From Erythrobacter sp. (GTDB taxonomy: Bacteria; Pseudomonadota; Alphaproteobacteria; Sphingomonadales; Sphingomonadaceae), in NCBI GenBank assembly GCA_009993605.1, contig JAACTB010000009.1, positions 124,001 to 188,000 on the forward strand: a stretch of 64,000 bases of DNA, written 5' to 3'. Positions 17,972 through 25,575 of this stretch are shown here, piece after piece. The notes below the pieces were generated by a model. It had not been told where the DNA came from, did no database searches, and was given only the letters and a program-made list of their open reading frames with translations. A program made the position numbers and the translations under genes. Each line of letters opens with the position of its first letter. The stretch's first letter is position 1.

Positions 17972-18019
17972 CTTTTACGGCTCGCCGTAGTCATCGGGAG
18001 CGCTTGCCGCGTTGCCGAT

Positions 18020-19183
18020 ATGGATAAACAGGCGCGGAACGGCATAGAGTCTATGGAGATACAACCGGCAACCGGAAAATCGCTGCGACACGCTCCAGAC
18101 AATATTCCAGATGAACTCGCCGACATCATCGAATACCGCAAATCGGGATTGAGCCTGAACCACGTGATCGGCTGCCCGCTCGACTGCGCATATTGCGTCC
18201 GACATCTGTTCGCCAATTACAACATGAAGAGGCCGCATCTCGTCATGAATGACGAGGATGCTGTGAAACGGCTGGTGAGCCACTGGGCCTTTCAACCCAA
18301 CATCACGCCCATACAGGTATTCAACCGTGCCACCGATCCTTTCCTGCCAGGGGTGAAGGATCACCTAATGCGCACTCTGGAATTGCTCGACGCACGCAAG
18401 CTTACCAACCATGTTCTGGTGATCACACGCTGGAAGGTGCTGCCTGCCGACGTCGAGAGGCTGGAGCGACTTGGGCACATCCGGGTGACGATTCTGGTCA
18501 CATGGTCCGGAATAACCGATAAACGGTTGGAACCTGTCGATAGCACAATCGCGGAACAATCGCTGGCGACATTGGCTGTGCATGCCAAAAGAACCAAACG
18601 AATACTGTATTGGCGCCCGCTCATCGGCGGAATCAATGATAGCGACCACCATATCGAACGAGCCAACAGGCTCGCCGCGATGGCGGATGCGACCGTATTT
18701 ACCGGCCTCTTCCACAGGGCGGAGATCAGGGATCACCTTGCCTCGATAGGTGCCGAGACATCCTATGTGCAAACACCCAGGCGCAAGATATTGCCCCAAG
18801 AACTGGAACGCCGCGTGATTAACCGCTTCTCGGGAAGTGCGTTGTTTAGAAAAACGTCTTGCGGCGTCGCGTTTGCGCACGGGGTAGCCGACTACAACGG
18901 CCATTATGGCATCCGCGAAATTTGCGACATCTGTCCAGCAAGCCAGCTGGAAATTTGCGCAAACCAGCATGAACAACCAGATAAAAATAGGATGGACGAG
19001 GTTTTGAAGATCGCAGGCCTGGAACGGCAGAACGCTATTATGTCGGATGGATATATCAGTGTCCAAAACAGCGAGGAACAACAGCGTTACTACATCCAGC
19101 ATAGTATGTGTTATCAAGTGCATGACCGGGCGTTGCCGCACCACCCGAACAGACACGGACGAGCCGAGGAGGGATGGGAATGA
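18020..19183 (+). CDS. Radical SAM protein related to spore photoproduct lyase (SPL-like)
   Basis: The radical SAM motif CxxxCxxC is present in GCPLDCAYCVRHLF (C52, C56, C59), and the following barrel segments (IQVFNRATDPFLPG, NHVLVITRWKVLPADVERL, VTILVTWSGI) resemble SPL-family radical SAM enzymes. The C-terminal third has further cysteines (SCGVAFAHG, then EICDICPASQLEIC) that could hold an auxiliary iron-sulphur cluster. SPL repairs UV thymine dimers, and relatives act on nucleic acids or cofactors. The substrate here is unknown. The stop codon overlaps the exonuclease start by 4 bp (ATGA), which ties the two proteins together. Confidence 0.8.
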   Translation: MDKQARNGIESMEIQPATGKSLRHAPDNIPDELADIIEYRKSGLSLNHVIGCPLDCAYCVRHLFANYNMKRPHLVMNDEDAVKRLVSHWAFQPNITPIQVFNRATDPFLPGVKDHLMRTLELLDARKLTNHVLVITRWKVLPADVERLERLGHIRVTILVTWSGITDKRLEPVDSTIAEQSLATLAVHAKRTKRILYWRPLIGGINDSDHHIERANRLAAMADATVFTGLFHRAEIRDHLASIGAETSYVQTPRRKILPQELERRVINRFSGSALFRKTSCGVAFAHGVADYNGHYGIREICDICPASQLEICANQHEQPDKNRMDEVLKIAGLERQNAIMSDGYISVQNSEEQQRYYIQHSMCYQVHDRALPHHPNRHGRAEEGWE

Positions 19184-19761
19184 TCAATCGTGCATGGGCC
19201 GTTGATGTCGAAGGAAGCGGCAATTCTCCTCCGGAAATCGTCGAACTATCGATCGCCGAGGTGGACGACTTCAAACTGACCGGCAAACGCAAGACATGGC
19301 GCGTGCGTCCTGAGCACGGTATATCACCAATCGCTGCACGCATACACGGCATCCATGAACGGGATGTCGAAGACGCACCAAGCATGGAAGACGTCGCAGA
19401 CGACATCCTTGAATGGCTCGGGAATGACCCGATCATTGGCCACAACGTCCGTGTCGAATTGGACACAATATCCCAAGCGATGACCGAATGGAGCCCATCA
19501 GCTGCTTACGACACACTGAAACTCGCTCGCAGACTGCTACCAGAACAGGAGAAGCATGGGCTGGGGCCTTTAGGAAAGGCCCTGAAAATCGACATTATCG
19601 CTGCAGATATCACGGGCGGACAATCGCACAACGCAGAATACGATGCGGTCCTGTCTGCCCTCCTGCTTAAACATCTGCTCGATAATCTTACAGATGCTGA
19701 TCGCAAAGCCGAGCTAGAGGCCTGTGATACCACCCGCAATACCCAAGGGTCATTGCTATGA
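19180..19761 (+). CDS. DnaQ-like 3'-5' exonuclease (DEDD family)
   Basis: This 193-aa exonuclease-fold protein has ExoI AVDVEGSG (D9, E11), ExoII HNVRVELD and ExoIII HNAEYDA, the acidic residues expected of DEDDh 3'-5' exonucleases such as DNA polymerase III epsilon or oligoribonucleases. It begins at 19180 with a GAGGAGGG ribosome-binding site seven bases upstream and overlaps the radical SAM stop by 4 bp. A further in-frame ATG at 19174 is too close to that site. It overlaps the ATPase gene by 4 bp. It should trim DNA or RNA 3' ends, but the substrate is unknown. Confidence 0.85.
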   Translation: MINRAWAVDVEGSGNSPPEIVELSIAEVDDFKLTGKRKTWRVRPEHGISPIAARIHGIHERDVEDAPSMEDVADDILEWLGNDPIIGHNVRVELDTISQAMTEWSPSAAYDTLKLARRLLPEQEKHGLGPLGKALKIDIIAADITGGQSHNAEYDAVLSALLLKHLLDNLTDADRKAELEACDTTRNTQGSLL

Positions 19762-20354
19762 GCCACCCCAGATTCATTAAGGCTTTCCGTATTGCCGTCG
19801 CGGGAACCCATTCGACCGGCAAGACCACCTTTATGAACGCTCTGCGTGAAGAGTTCGAAAAACGCGGTCTTACAGTTGAATATGTCCATGACAGCGCCGC
19901 GGAAGCGCGCGACACCGGCTTCCCGATCCTCTCAGGGCATACATTCGAAAGCACCGCGTGGCTCATGGCAAGAGCGATGCAGCTTGAAATGGAAGCAACG
20001 CTGAAGTCGCAGATCATACTCGTGGACCGTCCAGTCCATGATGCGCTGGGATATCTATTGGCAGCACTCGCACATACCGATCGCGACATAACCGAAGAGA
20101 AGATGGCGCGCCTGGACGGCGTCTGTGATGCCTGGAAGGGGGAATACGACCTCGTTTTCATGACTGTCATGGATCCGGCTGTTCCTGTCGGGGAAGGACG
20201 CGACGACAATGCGGTGTTCCGAGCGCTGGCAGGACAAAAGGTCGCTGAGGTCGTGAACCGGTTCCTACCAAATCGGCTCTTGTTGAAGAATGGCGAACGC
20301 CACGAAGCTGTCCTCAGATGCCTTGCTGAATTCGAAGCACGTGCTTCTGGCTGA
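19758..20354 (+). CDS. P-loop ATPase/kinase of the AAA_28 (NadR-kinase-like) type
   Basis: This 198-aa P-loop protein has Walker A GTHSTGKTT (K22), a Walker B-like ILVDRP segment and the helical lid typical of small nucleoside/nucleotide-kinase-like NTPases (AAA_28, NadR ribosylnicotinamide-kinase relatives). It could phosphorylate a nucleoside or nucleotide derivative or act as a NTP-dependent switch. It overlaps the exonuclease gene by 4 bp and is followed by the aldo/keto reductase 5 bp later, so it is part of one transcript. Confidence 0.8.
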   Translation: MSHPRFIKAFRIAVAGTHSTGKTTFMNALREEFEKRGLTVEYVHDSAAEARDTGFPILSGHTFESTAWLMARAMQLEMEATLKSQIILVDRPVHDALGYLLAALAHTDRDITEEKMARLDGVCDAWKGEYDLVFMTVMDPAVPVGEGRDDNAVFRALAGQKVAEVVNRFLPNRLLLKNGERHEAVLRCLAEFEARASG

Positions 20355-20359
20355 CGTCG

Positions 20360-21235
20360 ATGATGGCTACATTGACATCGAACGGTCACGCGGCGTCCGC
20401 CGCAATTGCACTCGCTGGTGTCCGGCGCATTGGTCTTGGTTGCATGGCCCTAACAGGAATCTACGGTCACGTTCCGTCTCAGCAAGCTCGATGCACGATC
20501 TCGGCAGCGCTGGATGCAGGCATCACCATGTTCGATACAGCTCCCCTCTACGGTGACGGGGAGAATGAAAAGCTGGTCGGCGAAGTGGTGGGCGCCAGAA
20601 ATGGCACCACCATCGTCACCAAGTTCGGGCTGGCAACCGATCAGGCTGGCAACCTCGTTCGCGACAGTTCGCCCATCAGCATAAGGCAATCGGTCGAAAG
20701 ATCGCTGCGACGATTACGCCGAGAACGCATCGATCTGCTCCTCCAGCATCGACATGATGCCAAAATCCCCATGCATGATGTCGCGGGGTGTATCCGGGAT
20801 CTGATTGGGGAAGGAAAAGTGAAGGCGTTCGGACTGTCCAGCGTAACCACCGAACGGATTAGTGACTGGACCGGAAGCACTAGGATCGATGCCGTGCAAA
20901 ACGAAATGTCGATGCTGACAGGTATCCGAAGCCAAGAATTGCAAACATCCGCTGAGCTCGGAATTCCCTTCATCGCCCATTCGCCGCTGGGACGCGGTCT
21001 CCTGGTAGGATCACAAGGAAAAGCTACCGACGATCTGCGCAGGCAGATGGCAGCCTTTCGCTCTTGTCATATCACCCGCCCAGAGCACGAACTGCCGAAC
21101 CTGCACGAAAAGGAGCGGCTTCCTACACTGGAGCCGATCGCAGCAATCCGCTGGGTTCTCGATCAGGCTTCTCACGTCGTCGCAATACCCGGATGTAAGT
21201 CAGCCGCGCAGGTTCGCGAGATCTTACCGGAATAA
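20360..21235 (+). CDS. Aldo/keto reductase family protein
   Basis: This 291-aa TIM-barrel reductase has GLGCMALTGIYG at the N-terminus, the catalytic Asp-Tyr region ITMFDTAPLYGDGENE, LLLQHRHDAKIP (the H-D position after the catalytic lysine strand, TIVTKFG) and a cofactor-binding end VVAIPGCKSAAQVREI. It is an NADPH-dependent oxidoreductase of the AKR superfamily and has all the usual catalytic elements. It ends the operon with the radical SAM, exonuclease and kinase-like genes. Its place in that operon is unusual and its substrate is unknown. Confidence 0.85.
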   Translation: MMATLTSNGHAASAAIALAGVRRIGLGCMALTGIYGHVPSQQARCTISAALDAGITMFDTAPLYGDGENEKLVGEVVGARNGTTIVTKFGLATDQAGNLVRDSSPISIRQSVERSLRRLRRERIDLLLQHRHDAKIPMHDVAGCIRDLIGEGKVKAFGLSSVTTERISDWTGSTRIDAVQNEMSMLTGIRSQELQTSAELGIPFIAHSPLGRGLLVGSQGKATDDLRRQMAAFRSCHITRPEHELPNLHEKERLPTLEPIAAIRWVLDQASHVVAIPGCKSAAQVREILPE

Positions 21236-21319
21236 ACCCGACCATACGTCAAACTATCCGAGCAATCGTTCAGTCCGACAAAAATGCGAACTGCCATGTG
21301 ACCATGTCGCAATCGTTGA

Positions 21320-22582
21320 TCAATCCGTGTCCTTCTTCGCTGTTGGGCCCAAGAACATCGGAAAGAAACTGCGCTGCGTCTTCAGTTTGATCACGTCCCC
21401 TACGGCAATTGTGTTAAACTTGCGGCGTTCACCGCCCGACGGTGTCAGTATTTCCAGATCGGGACAATCGATCATCGCCTTATGTATATCTTCGCTATGG
21501 GCTGGGGTGGTGTTGTAGATACCCTCGTAGAATTCACTGACTTCGATAACGTCACCGGATTCCGATATGAGCCTGGGTATGTCCGTGACCAGCTTGTCGT
21601 GCGCGTTCCTCCGCCCCGACATATCGAACAGATATAACGACCCACCTTCATCAGCAGGGTCATAGGACAGCATGTTCAAACCGGACCGTCCGAAATGCGC
21701 CTGCTGCGAGCTGTTGGCATGGAGGAGATTATTGTAGACCTGCCGTGCACGATGGGAGTTCGCAAAATGGATCAACCAATAGCGCCAGCCGTCCGGATTG
21801 TTGATTGAGAAGGGGCTGACGAACTTGGCGCATCGATTGAATGAATCGAAAACCAGCCTTTCCGCTGCGCCCATCCATGCCGGCTTCGTCATACCCTTGG
21901 TCTGATCCTGAAGGTCATCGATTGAAATGTCGAAGGGCCGCAACTGTCTTGCAAGCCTTTGTGGGTCCGTTCCCCGAAGAAAAGTCAGCAGCGTTTGGAT
22001 GGCGAACGTGTAGAATATCTCGACGGACGCATACGAACCCATGATGTCCATGATCGTATGGCGTTCAACCTTGCTGTGCCCGCACTGATCCAGGTTGAAA
22101 AGGACATTGCGATAGCGTCCACTCGCGAGAAGCAGCTTCATTTTCGGATAGGCGGCTTCGAACTTCTCCGTAAGGTATTCAACCTTCACATGCAGCTGAG
22201 GTGTCGTATCCACGATATCGCCGAGCAAGGGAGCCAGATTGGCACGCAGTTGTTCGGTCGCATCGCTACAAGAATCGTTAAGCACGAGCAGACATTCGAT
22301 CTCGATGGGTTTGAGTCCCTGCCCGACCCTATGCGCATTCACTGCGGTGATGGCATTCTTCAGTTCCTCAACGAAGATGACCGGAGAACCGGCAGTTCCG
22401 CAAACATATCGACCACCTCCTGCGAAACCGTCCACGACGGCAAGCCGGAAGCGTTCCATCTGCGGAATCTGACAGCGCACCGTGATGTAGTCGAAGAAGT
22501 AGTTACGCAATATCTGATGCTTGCGCCGCGAATGGTCTTCCAGAACAGCACCGTCACGCCATTCATATCTTTTTTCTACCAT
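21320..22582 (-). CDS. tcmP: Three-Cys-motif partner protein TcmP
   Basis: This 420-aa protein has the TcmP hallmarks: HSRRKHQILRNYF near the N-terminus, VDGFAGGGRY with the glycine-rich FAGGGxY motif, LVLNDS and VLFNLDQCGHS (a methyltransferase-like core where N-D/L-D and P-x-G motifs are usual). It is always found beside a three-Cys-motif (DUF5131, phage Gp37/Gp68) protein, here at 22605-23384 just upstream on the same strand. The biochemical activity of the pair is not established. A LexA box precedes the pair. The start is supported by a GAAGGGA ribosome-binding site. Confidence 0.88.
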   Translation of the reverse strand: MVEKRYEWRDGAVLEDHSRRKHQILRNYFFDYITVRCQIPQMERFRLAVVDGFAGGGRYVCGTAGSPVIFVEELKNAITAVNAHRVGQGLKPIEIECLLVLNDSCSDATEQLRANLAPLLGDIVDTTPQLHVKVEYLTEKFEAAYPKMKLLLASGRYRNVLFNLDQCGHSKVERHTIMDIMGSYASVEIFYTFAIQTLLTFLRGTDPQRLARQLRPFDISIDDLQDQTKGMTKPAWMGAAERLVFDSFNRCAKFVSPFSINNPDGWRYWLIHFANSHRARQVYNNLLHANSSQQAHFGRSGLNMLSYDPADEGGSLYLFDMSGRRNAHDKLVTDIPRLISESGDVIEVSEFYEGIYNTTPAHSEDIHKAMIDCPDLEILTPSGGERRKFNTIAVGDVIKLKTQRSFFPMFLGPTAKKDTD

Positions 22583-22604
22583 TATATCCCTTCGGGCGGG
22601 CCTA

Positions 22605-23384
22605 TCAGGCCATTTCCACTATGGCTGGCATCTCGTTCCATGTGCGGCCGCGATATTCACGGCCATTAGCCTTCTTCGAGCGGCGCTTGTTGTCCTTGCC
22701 CCAAGTGCCCCACTGCTTGAAGAAGAACGCTGTTCCGAACTCTTTGCACTGTTCATGAATTTCGTCGATCCAATGTTCTTTGATGGGCCGTGCAACGCCT
22801 CCGCTCTCACCACCCACAATCGCCCAAGCGATATCGGTCAGATTGACTGGCCCGACAGAGCCAATCAAAGGTTCGAAAGATATGAAACGGATGGCGGCTG
22901 GGACTTCTCGTAGATGGTCAATGCGCTCGACGACAGCCGCATCCTCCACGCTCGTCCCCAACCAAACGTTCGGTAAAACGTCCGGAGCGTTCTTTTTGGT
23001 ATAATCCGCCATACGCTCAGGGCGCTTGGTTAGTATCTGGTAGTGATGTCGAGGGGTGTCTCGCATTACCCCCCAAACACGCGAGATGAATTCATCGCTG
23101 ACCTTTTCATGAAACAAATCGCTCATAGAATTGACGAAAATCTTCCGCGGTTTACGCCAGCGCAGAGGAATAGAAAGTGCGGCGTCCTCCTCATGCACCT
23201 TGCCGTTCCAGACGATCCGTCCGCCAGATTTACGCGTAAGATCCGCGTATTTATCAACGCCCATCGCCTCCAGCCGCGAGGCAAGCTGCATTGCATAACA
23301 GTTCGTGCAACCAGCACTCATGATCGTGCAGCCAGCGACCGGATTCCAAGTCGCATCGGTCCATTCGATCTGCGTTTCAGCCAT
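22605..23384 (-). CDS. DUF5131 (phage Gp37/Gp68-type) three-Cys-motif protein
   Basis: This 259-aa protein is the three-Cys-motif partner of TcmP. The hallmark stretch WNPVAGCTIMSAGCTNCYAM carries three cysteines spaced C-x6-C-x2-C, followed by PRKIFVNSMSDLFH, HHYQILTKRPERM, LGTSVEDAAV and IVGGESGGVARP, all characteristic of the phage Gp37/Gp68 family, which has a radical-SAM-like barrel. It heads the two-gene tcmP operon. Expression is probably DNA-damage-inducible because a perfect LexA box lies 49-63 bp upstream of the start. Function unknown. Confidence 0.9.
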   Translation of the reverse strand: MAETQIEWTDATWNPVAGCTIMSAGCTNCYAMQLASRLEAMGVDKYADLTRKSGGRIVWNGKVHEEDAALSIPLRWRKPRKIFVNSMSDLFHEKVSDEFISRVWGVMRDTPRHHYQILTKRPERMADYTKKNAPDVLPNVWLGTSVEDAAVVERIDHLREVPAAIRFISFEPLIGSVGPVNLTDIAWAIVGGESGGVARPIKEHWIDEIHEQCKEFGTAFFFKQWGTWGKDNKRRSKKANGREYRGRTWNEMPAIVEMA

Positions 23385-23432
23385 CCGGTCCTCGTGCTTT
23401 CCGTTCCAAATCGCGACTTGCTAGCATACGTG

Positions 23433-23447
23433 GAACAAAAAGTGAAC
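23433..23447 (-). promoter_or_regulatory. LexA (SOS) box upstream of the DUF5131/TcmP operon
   Basis: On the minus strand the sequence GTTCACTTTTTGTTC is a perfect GTTC-N7-GTTC repeat. It differs at only two spacer positions from the box in front of the UmuD-like gene (GTTCCTTTTTTGTTC). It lies 48 bp before the DUF5131 start codon at 23384, a normal position for LexA repression. Confidence 0.82.
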
Positions 23448-23576
23448 ACTTTGCAAACAGCGCGGCGGCGCTGTGGTCAATTAGCCGATACCGTGACCAA
23501 TTTGCGGACCGGTCAGCATTTCTAGGAACAAGCCTCAACGAGCTTCCACGATTTTTCGAAAAAAGAAACACAGCGG

Positions 23577-23957
23577 TCATTCGCAGCCAATACCGTCATT
23601 GTCCCGGTCCAGATGTGATCCGTATCCTGGATCACCTCTACGAACCGGGGCTGCCCCGGCAGCTCTGGCGGCAGCGCAGTTGGAATAATAAACCCTACCA
23701 TTACGGCCTCGACCATCCGGAGCTGGAGTTCCAGTCAAAGCCCGGCTGGATGATCGATGGCAATGCCGACCACCGTTTTTATGATCGTTGTGACAACCAT
23801 CTGCGGCCAGACCGCCGGGATGAGCGGAAGCTGGTTCCGGTGCGATCAGTGACAAGACGAACACGAACGCTGCTAGCAGCATGAATGTGGCGATGACACG
23901 GAATTCCAGCCGGATCTTCCAACCGGGCTCGTCGTCGGATCTGGGCCAGTCCTTCAC
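23577..23957 (-). CDS. Secreted Excalibur calcium-binding domain protein
   Basis: The product has an N-terminal membrane/signal segment (FMLLAAFVFVLSLIAPEPASAHPG), a His/Cys spacer (DGCHNDHKNGGRHCH) and a C-terminal Excalibur domain: YYSNCAAARAAGAAPVRRGDPGY ending in DRDNDGIGCE, a calcium-binding DxDxDG with the flanking cysteine pair. The start is placed at the GTG whose TGA overlap ends the SNase gene (GTGA), with GGAAGGAG 11 bases upstream (a further in-frame GTG two codons upstream is also possible). Excalibur domains accompany secreted nucleases, and the coupled SNase gene fits that pattern. Confidence 0.8.
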   Translation of the reverse strand: MKDWPRSDDEPGWKIRLEFRVIATFMLLAAFVFVLSLIAPEPASAHPGGLAADGCHNDHKNGGRHCHRSSSRALTGTPAPDGRGRNGRVYYSNCAAARAAGAAPVRRGDPGYGSHLDRDNDGIGCE

Positions 23958-24382
23958 GGGCACTCGTGCTCCTTCCAATAGCGTTCCCATCTCGCGGCCC
24001 AACCGCCACGGACCATCGCGCAGGACAGATCGCTGCCGCGAGGTGAAACACACCATGCCCCTGTCCTATTGCCACCTGCCGAACCTGTCGACACGCATCG
24101 CATAGTTGGACCATCGACCATTATATGACCGTGACTACCGCTACCAATGGGTCTTCCGACCAGCGCTACCAGCGCATCGCGCGCTTCAACTGCATCAGCG
24201 CGTGGGCAGGGATGGTCTGGTCGGCAGGAACCGTCCAATTCACGCGCCGCAATTCCAGATAAGCGGATGCGTGGCCCCTCTTCACACCAGACTGGACCAT
24301 CGCCATCCCAAACCGCGACGGGCGTGCAGGGAAATGCCTGGCCAACTGGTATTACAATAGTCGCTGCAAAGAGAAGAAGCAT
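23954..24382 (-). CDS. Thermonuclease (SNase)-like secreted nuclease
   Basis: This 142-aa protein begins with a hydrophobic signal (LLLFAATIVIPVGQAFPC) and carries an SNase core: VWDGDGPVWCEEGPRIRLSGIAARELDG (the R and E of the RL-x-GI-x-x-x-E motif), EARDALVALVGRPI, and a late arginine in GGNRTGAWCV. It should be a periplasmic or secreted nucleic-acid nuclease. Its length and cysteine content suit an extracytoplasmic form. It overlaps the Excalibur gene by 4 bp. A defence role would be inference, since similar proteins are common in sphingomonads. Confidence 0.75.
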   Translation of the reverse strand: MLLLFAATIVIPVGQAFPCTPVAVWDGDGPVWCEEGPRIRLSGIAARELDGSCRPDHPCPRADAVEARDALVALVGRPIGSGSHGHIMVDGPTMRCVSTGSAGGNRTGAWCVSPRGSDLSCAMVRGGWAARWERYWKEHECP

Positions 24383-24535
24383 GCAGACCTTTTATCGCGG
24401 TGCGTGCTGCAAGCAACTGATTAGATGGGTGTCGTCAGCTTGCAACTATGATCGCAGCCGGAATGATTATTTAGAAGAGGAATTTTTACGAAAATTTCGG
24501 GTTTGAAGTTCATCTGAGAAAGGAAAATCAGAGAG

Positions 24536-25015
24536 ATGGAAGACATGGCACGTAAAACGGACGCGCATGATGTAGCAGACTGGTTCATTAACCGGATCGA
24601 TCGCAGCATGGGGCAAATCACAACGACCGACATGATTCAGCGCATGCTCTATTTCGCGCAGGCATGGTATCTGGCGAACACCGGACATGAGCTGTTCGAA
24701 GAGGAATTCGAAGCTTGGGGAACAGGACCAGTTGTCCCGGCGGTCTACGAACGCTTTAAGAACCTCGACGCGGCGAGCCTGCCGGACATCGAAAACAGCC
24801 GCACGGTAAAGGGTAGCAAATTGGAAATGCTCGAACTGATCCAGCAGGACTACGGCTGCTACCAGCCATTCAAGCTCGACGAGCTCGCCAAGGAACCCGG
24901 CGGTCCGTGGGATGTCGCACGACGCGGGACGCAACCGCTCGCACCCAGCAATACCATAATCGCGAAGGATGCGATGAAGAAATTCTACAGGGCGAAGATC
25001 AGCAATGCCGCGTAA
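24536..25015 (+). CDS. Panacea-domain (DUF4065) antitoxin-like protein
   Basis: This 159-aa protein has the Panacea/SocA-like pattern DVADWFINRIDRSMGQITTTDMIQRMLYFAQAWYLANTG, with FEAWGTGPVVPAVYERFK. Panacea domains serve as the neutralising half of many toxin-antitoxin pairs. The second gene follows with an 11-bp overlap, so the two are translationally coupled and the downstream product is the likely toxin. Start at 24536 is used; an in-frame ATG three codons downstream is possible. Confidence 0.85.
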   Translation: MEDMARKTDAHDVADWFINRIDRSMGQITTTDMIQRMLYFAQAWYLANTGHELFEEEFEAWGTGPVVPAVYERFKNLDAASLPDIENSRTVKGSKLEMLELIQQDYGCYQPFKLDELAKEPGGPWDVARRGTQPLAPSNTIIAKDAMKKFYRAKISNAA

Positions 25016-25424
25016 CGGAACGAGCAGGATGATGCGCACGAGCGTAGAGACACCGAAACCCAAACTACAGTCGCGGAAGGCAAAGTCCGGCGAGCAGGGG
25101 GTGACGCTGAGTTTAGCGCACTATCGCCCTGAGACCGAATGCCTCTCGACCTGGAGCCGGGTGGATCTCAAATGCTTCGTCGGCGCTATGGAGAAGATGC
25201 GAAACATGGATGTCTCACAGTTGCGGGTCTCCAGCTTGTGCTCGCCCCACGGCAATGATCCGTTGCCCGAACGGTTCACCCGACCGGCTGGAATCGGCAA
25301 TGATCACCGCATGCATAAGATACGGGTCGATCGCAGTAACGCTGCGCGGATGCACGGCGTGATCGACGGCTCAGTGTTCTACCTGGTATGGCTAGATCGC
25401 AAGCATGCAATCGATCCCGAATGA
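25005..25424 (+). CDS. Predicted toxin partner of the Panacea protein (139 aa)
   Basis: The gene starts 11 bp inside the Panacea gene, the arrangement expected of a toxin-antitoxin operon. The basic N-terminus is likely flexible. The C-terminal half ends in HKIRVDRSNAARMHGVIDGSVFYLVWLDRKHAIDPE, a strand-loop-strand pattern recalling RelE-like or related small toxins, but I cannot assign a family. Its toxicity and target are inferred from the pairing only. Confidence 0.65.
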   Translation: MPRNGTSRMMRTSVETPKPKLQSRKAKSGEQGVTLSLAHYRPETECLSTWSRVDLKCFVGAMEKMRNMDVSQLRVSSLCSPHGNDPLPERFTRPAGIGNDHRMHKIRVDRSNAARMHGVIDGSVFYLVWLDRKHAIDPE

Positions 25425-25575
25425 AGTTAGACCGTTGGCGTCCGGTCAATGAAAAATCGATCGAACAAGGGAACTGACGAAACTAGCATCAATTGCTGCG
25501 CTATGCGTTGGAGCCCACACCAACTCCAGAGCAGTCATACATCAAAATTGACGCCCATCAGCTGAAAACGAAGGT

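Noticed and set aside
17971..17995. TACGGCTCGCCGTA hairpin after the 514-aa gene as a terminator
   Set aside because: A 2-base loop and no T tract make termination unlikely; transcription probably continues into the radical SAM gene.
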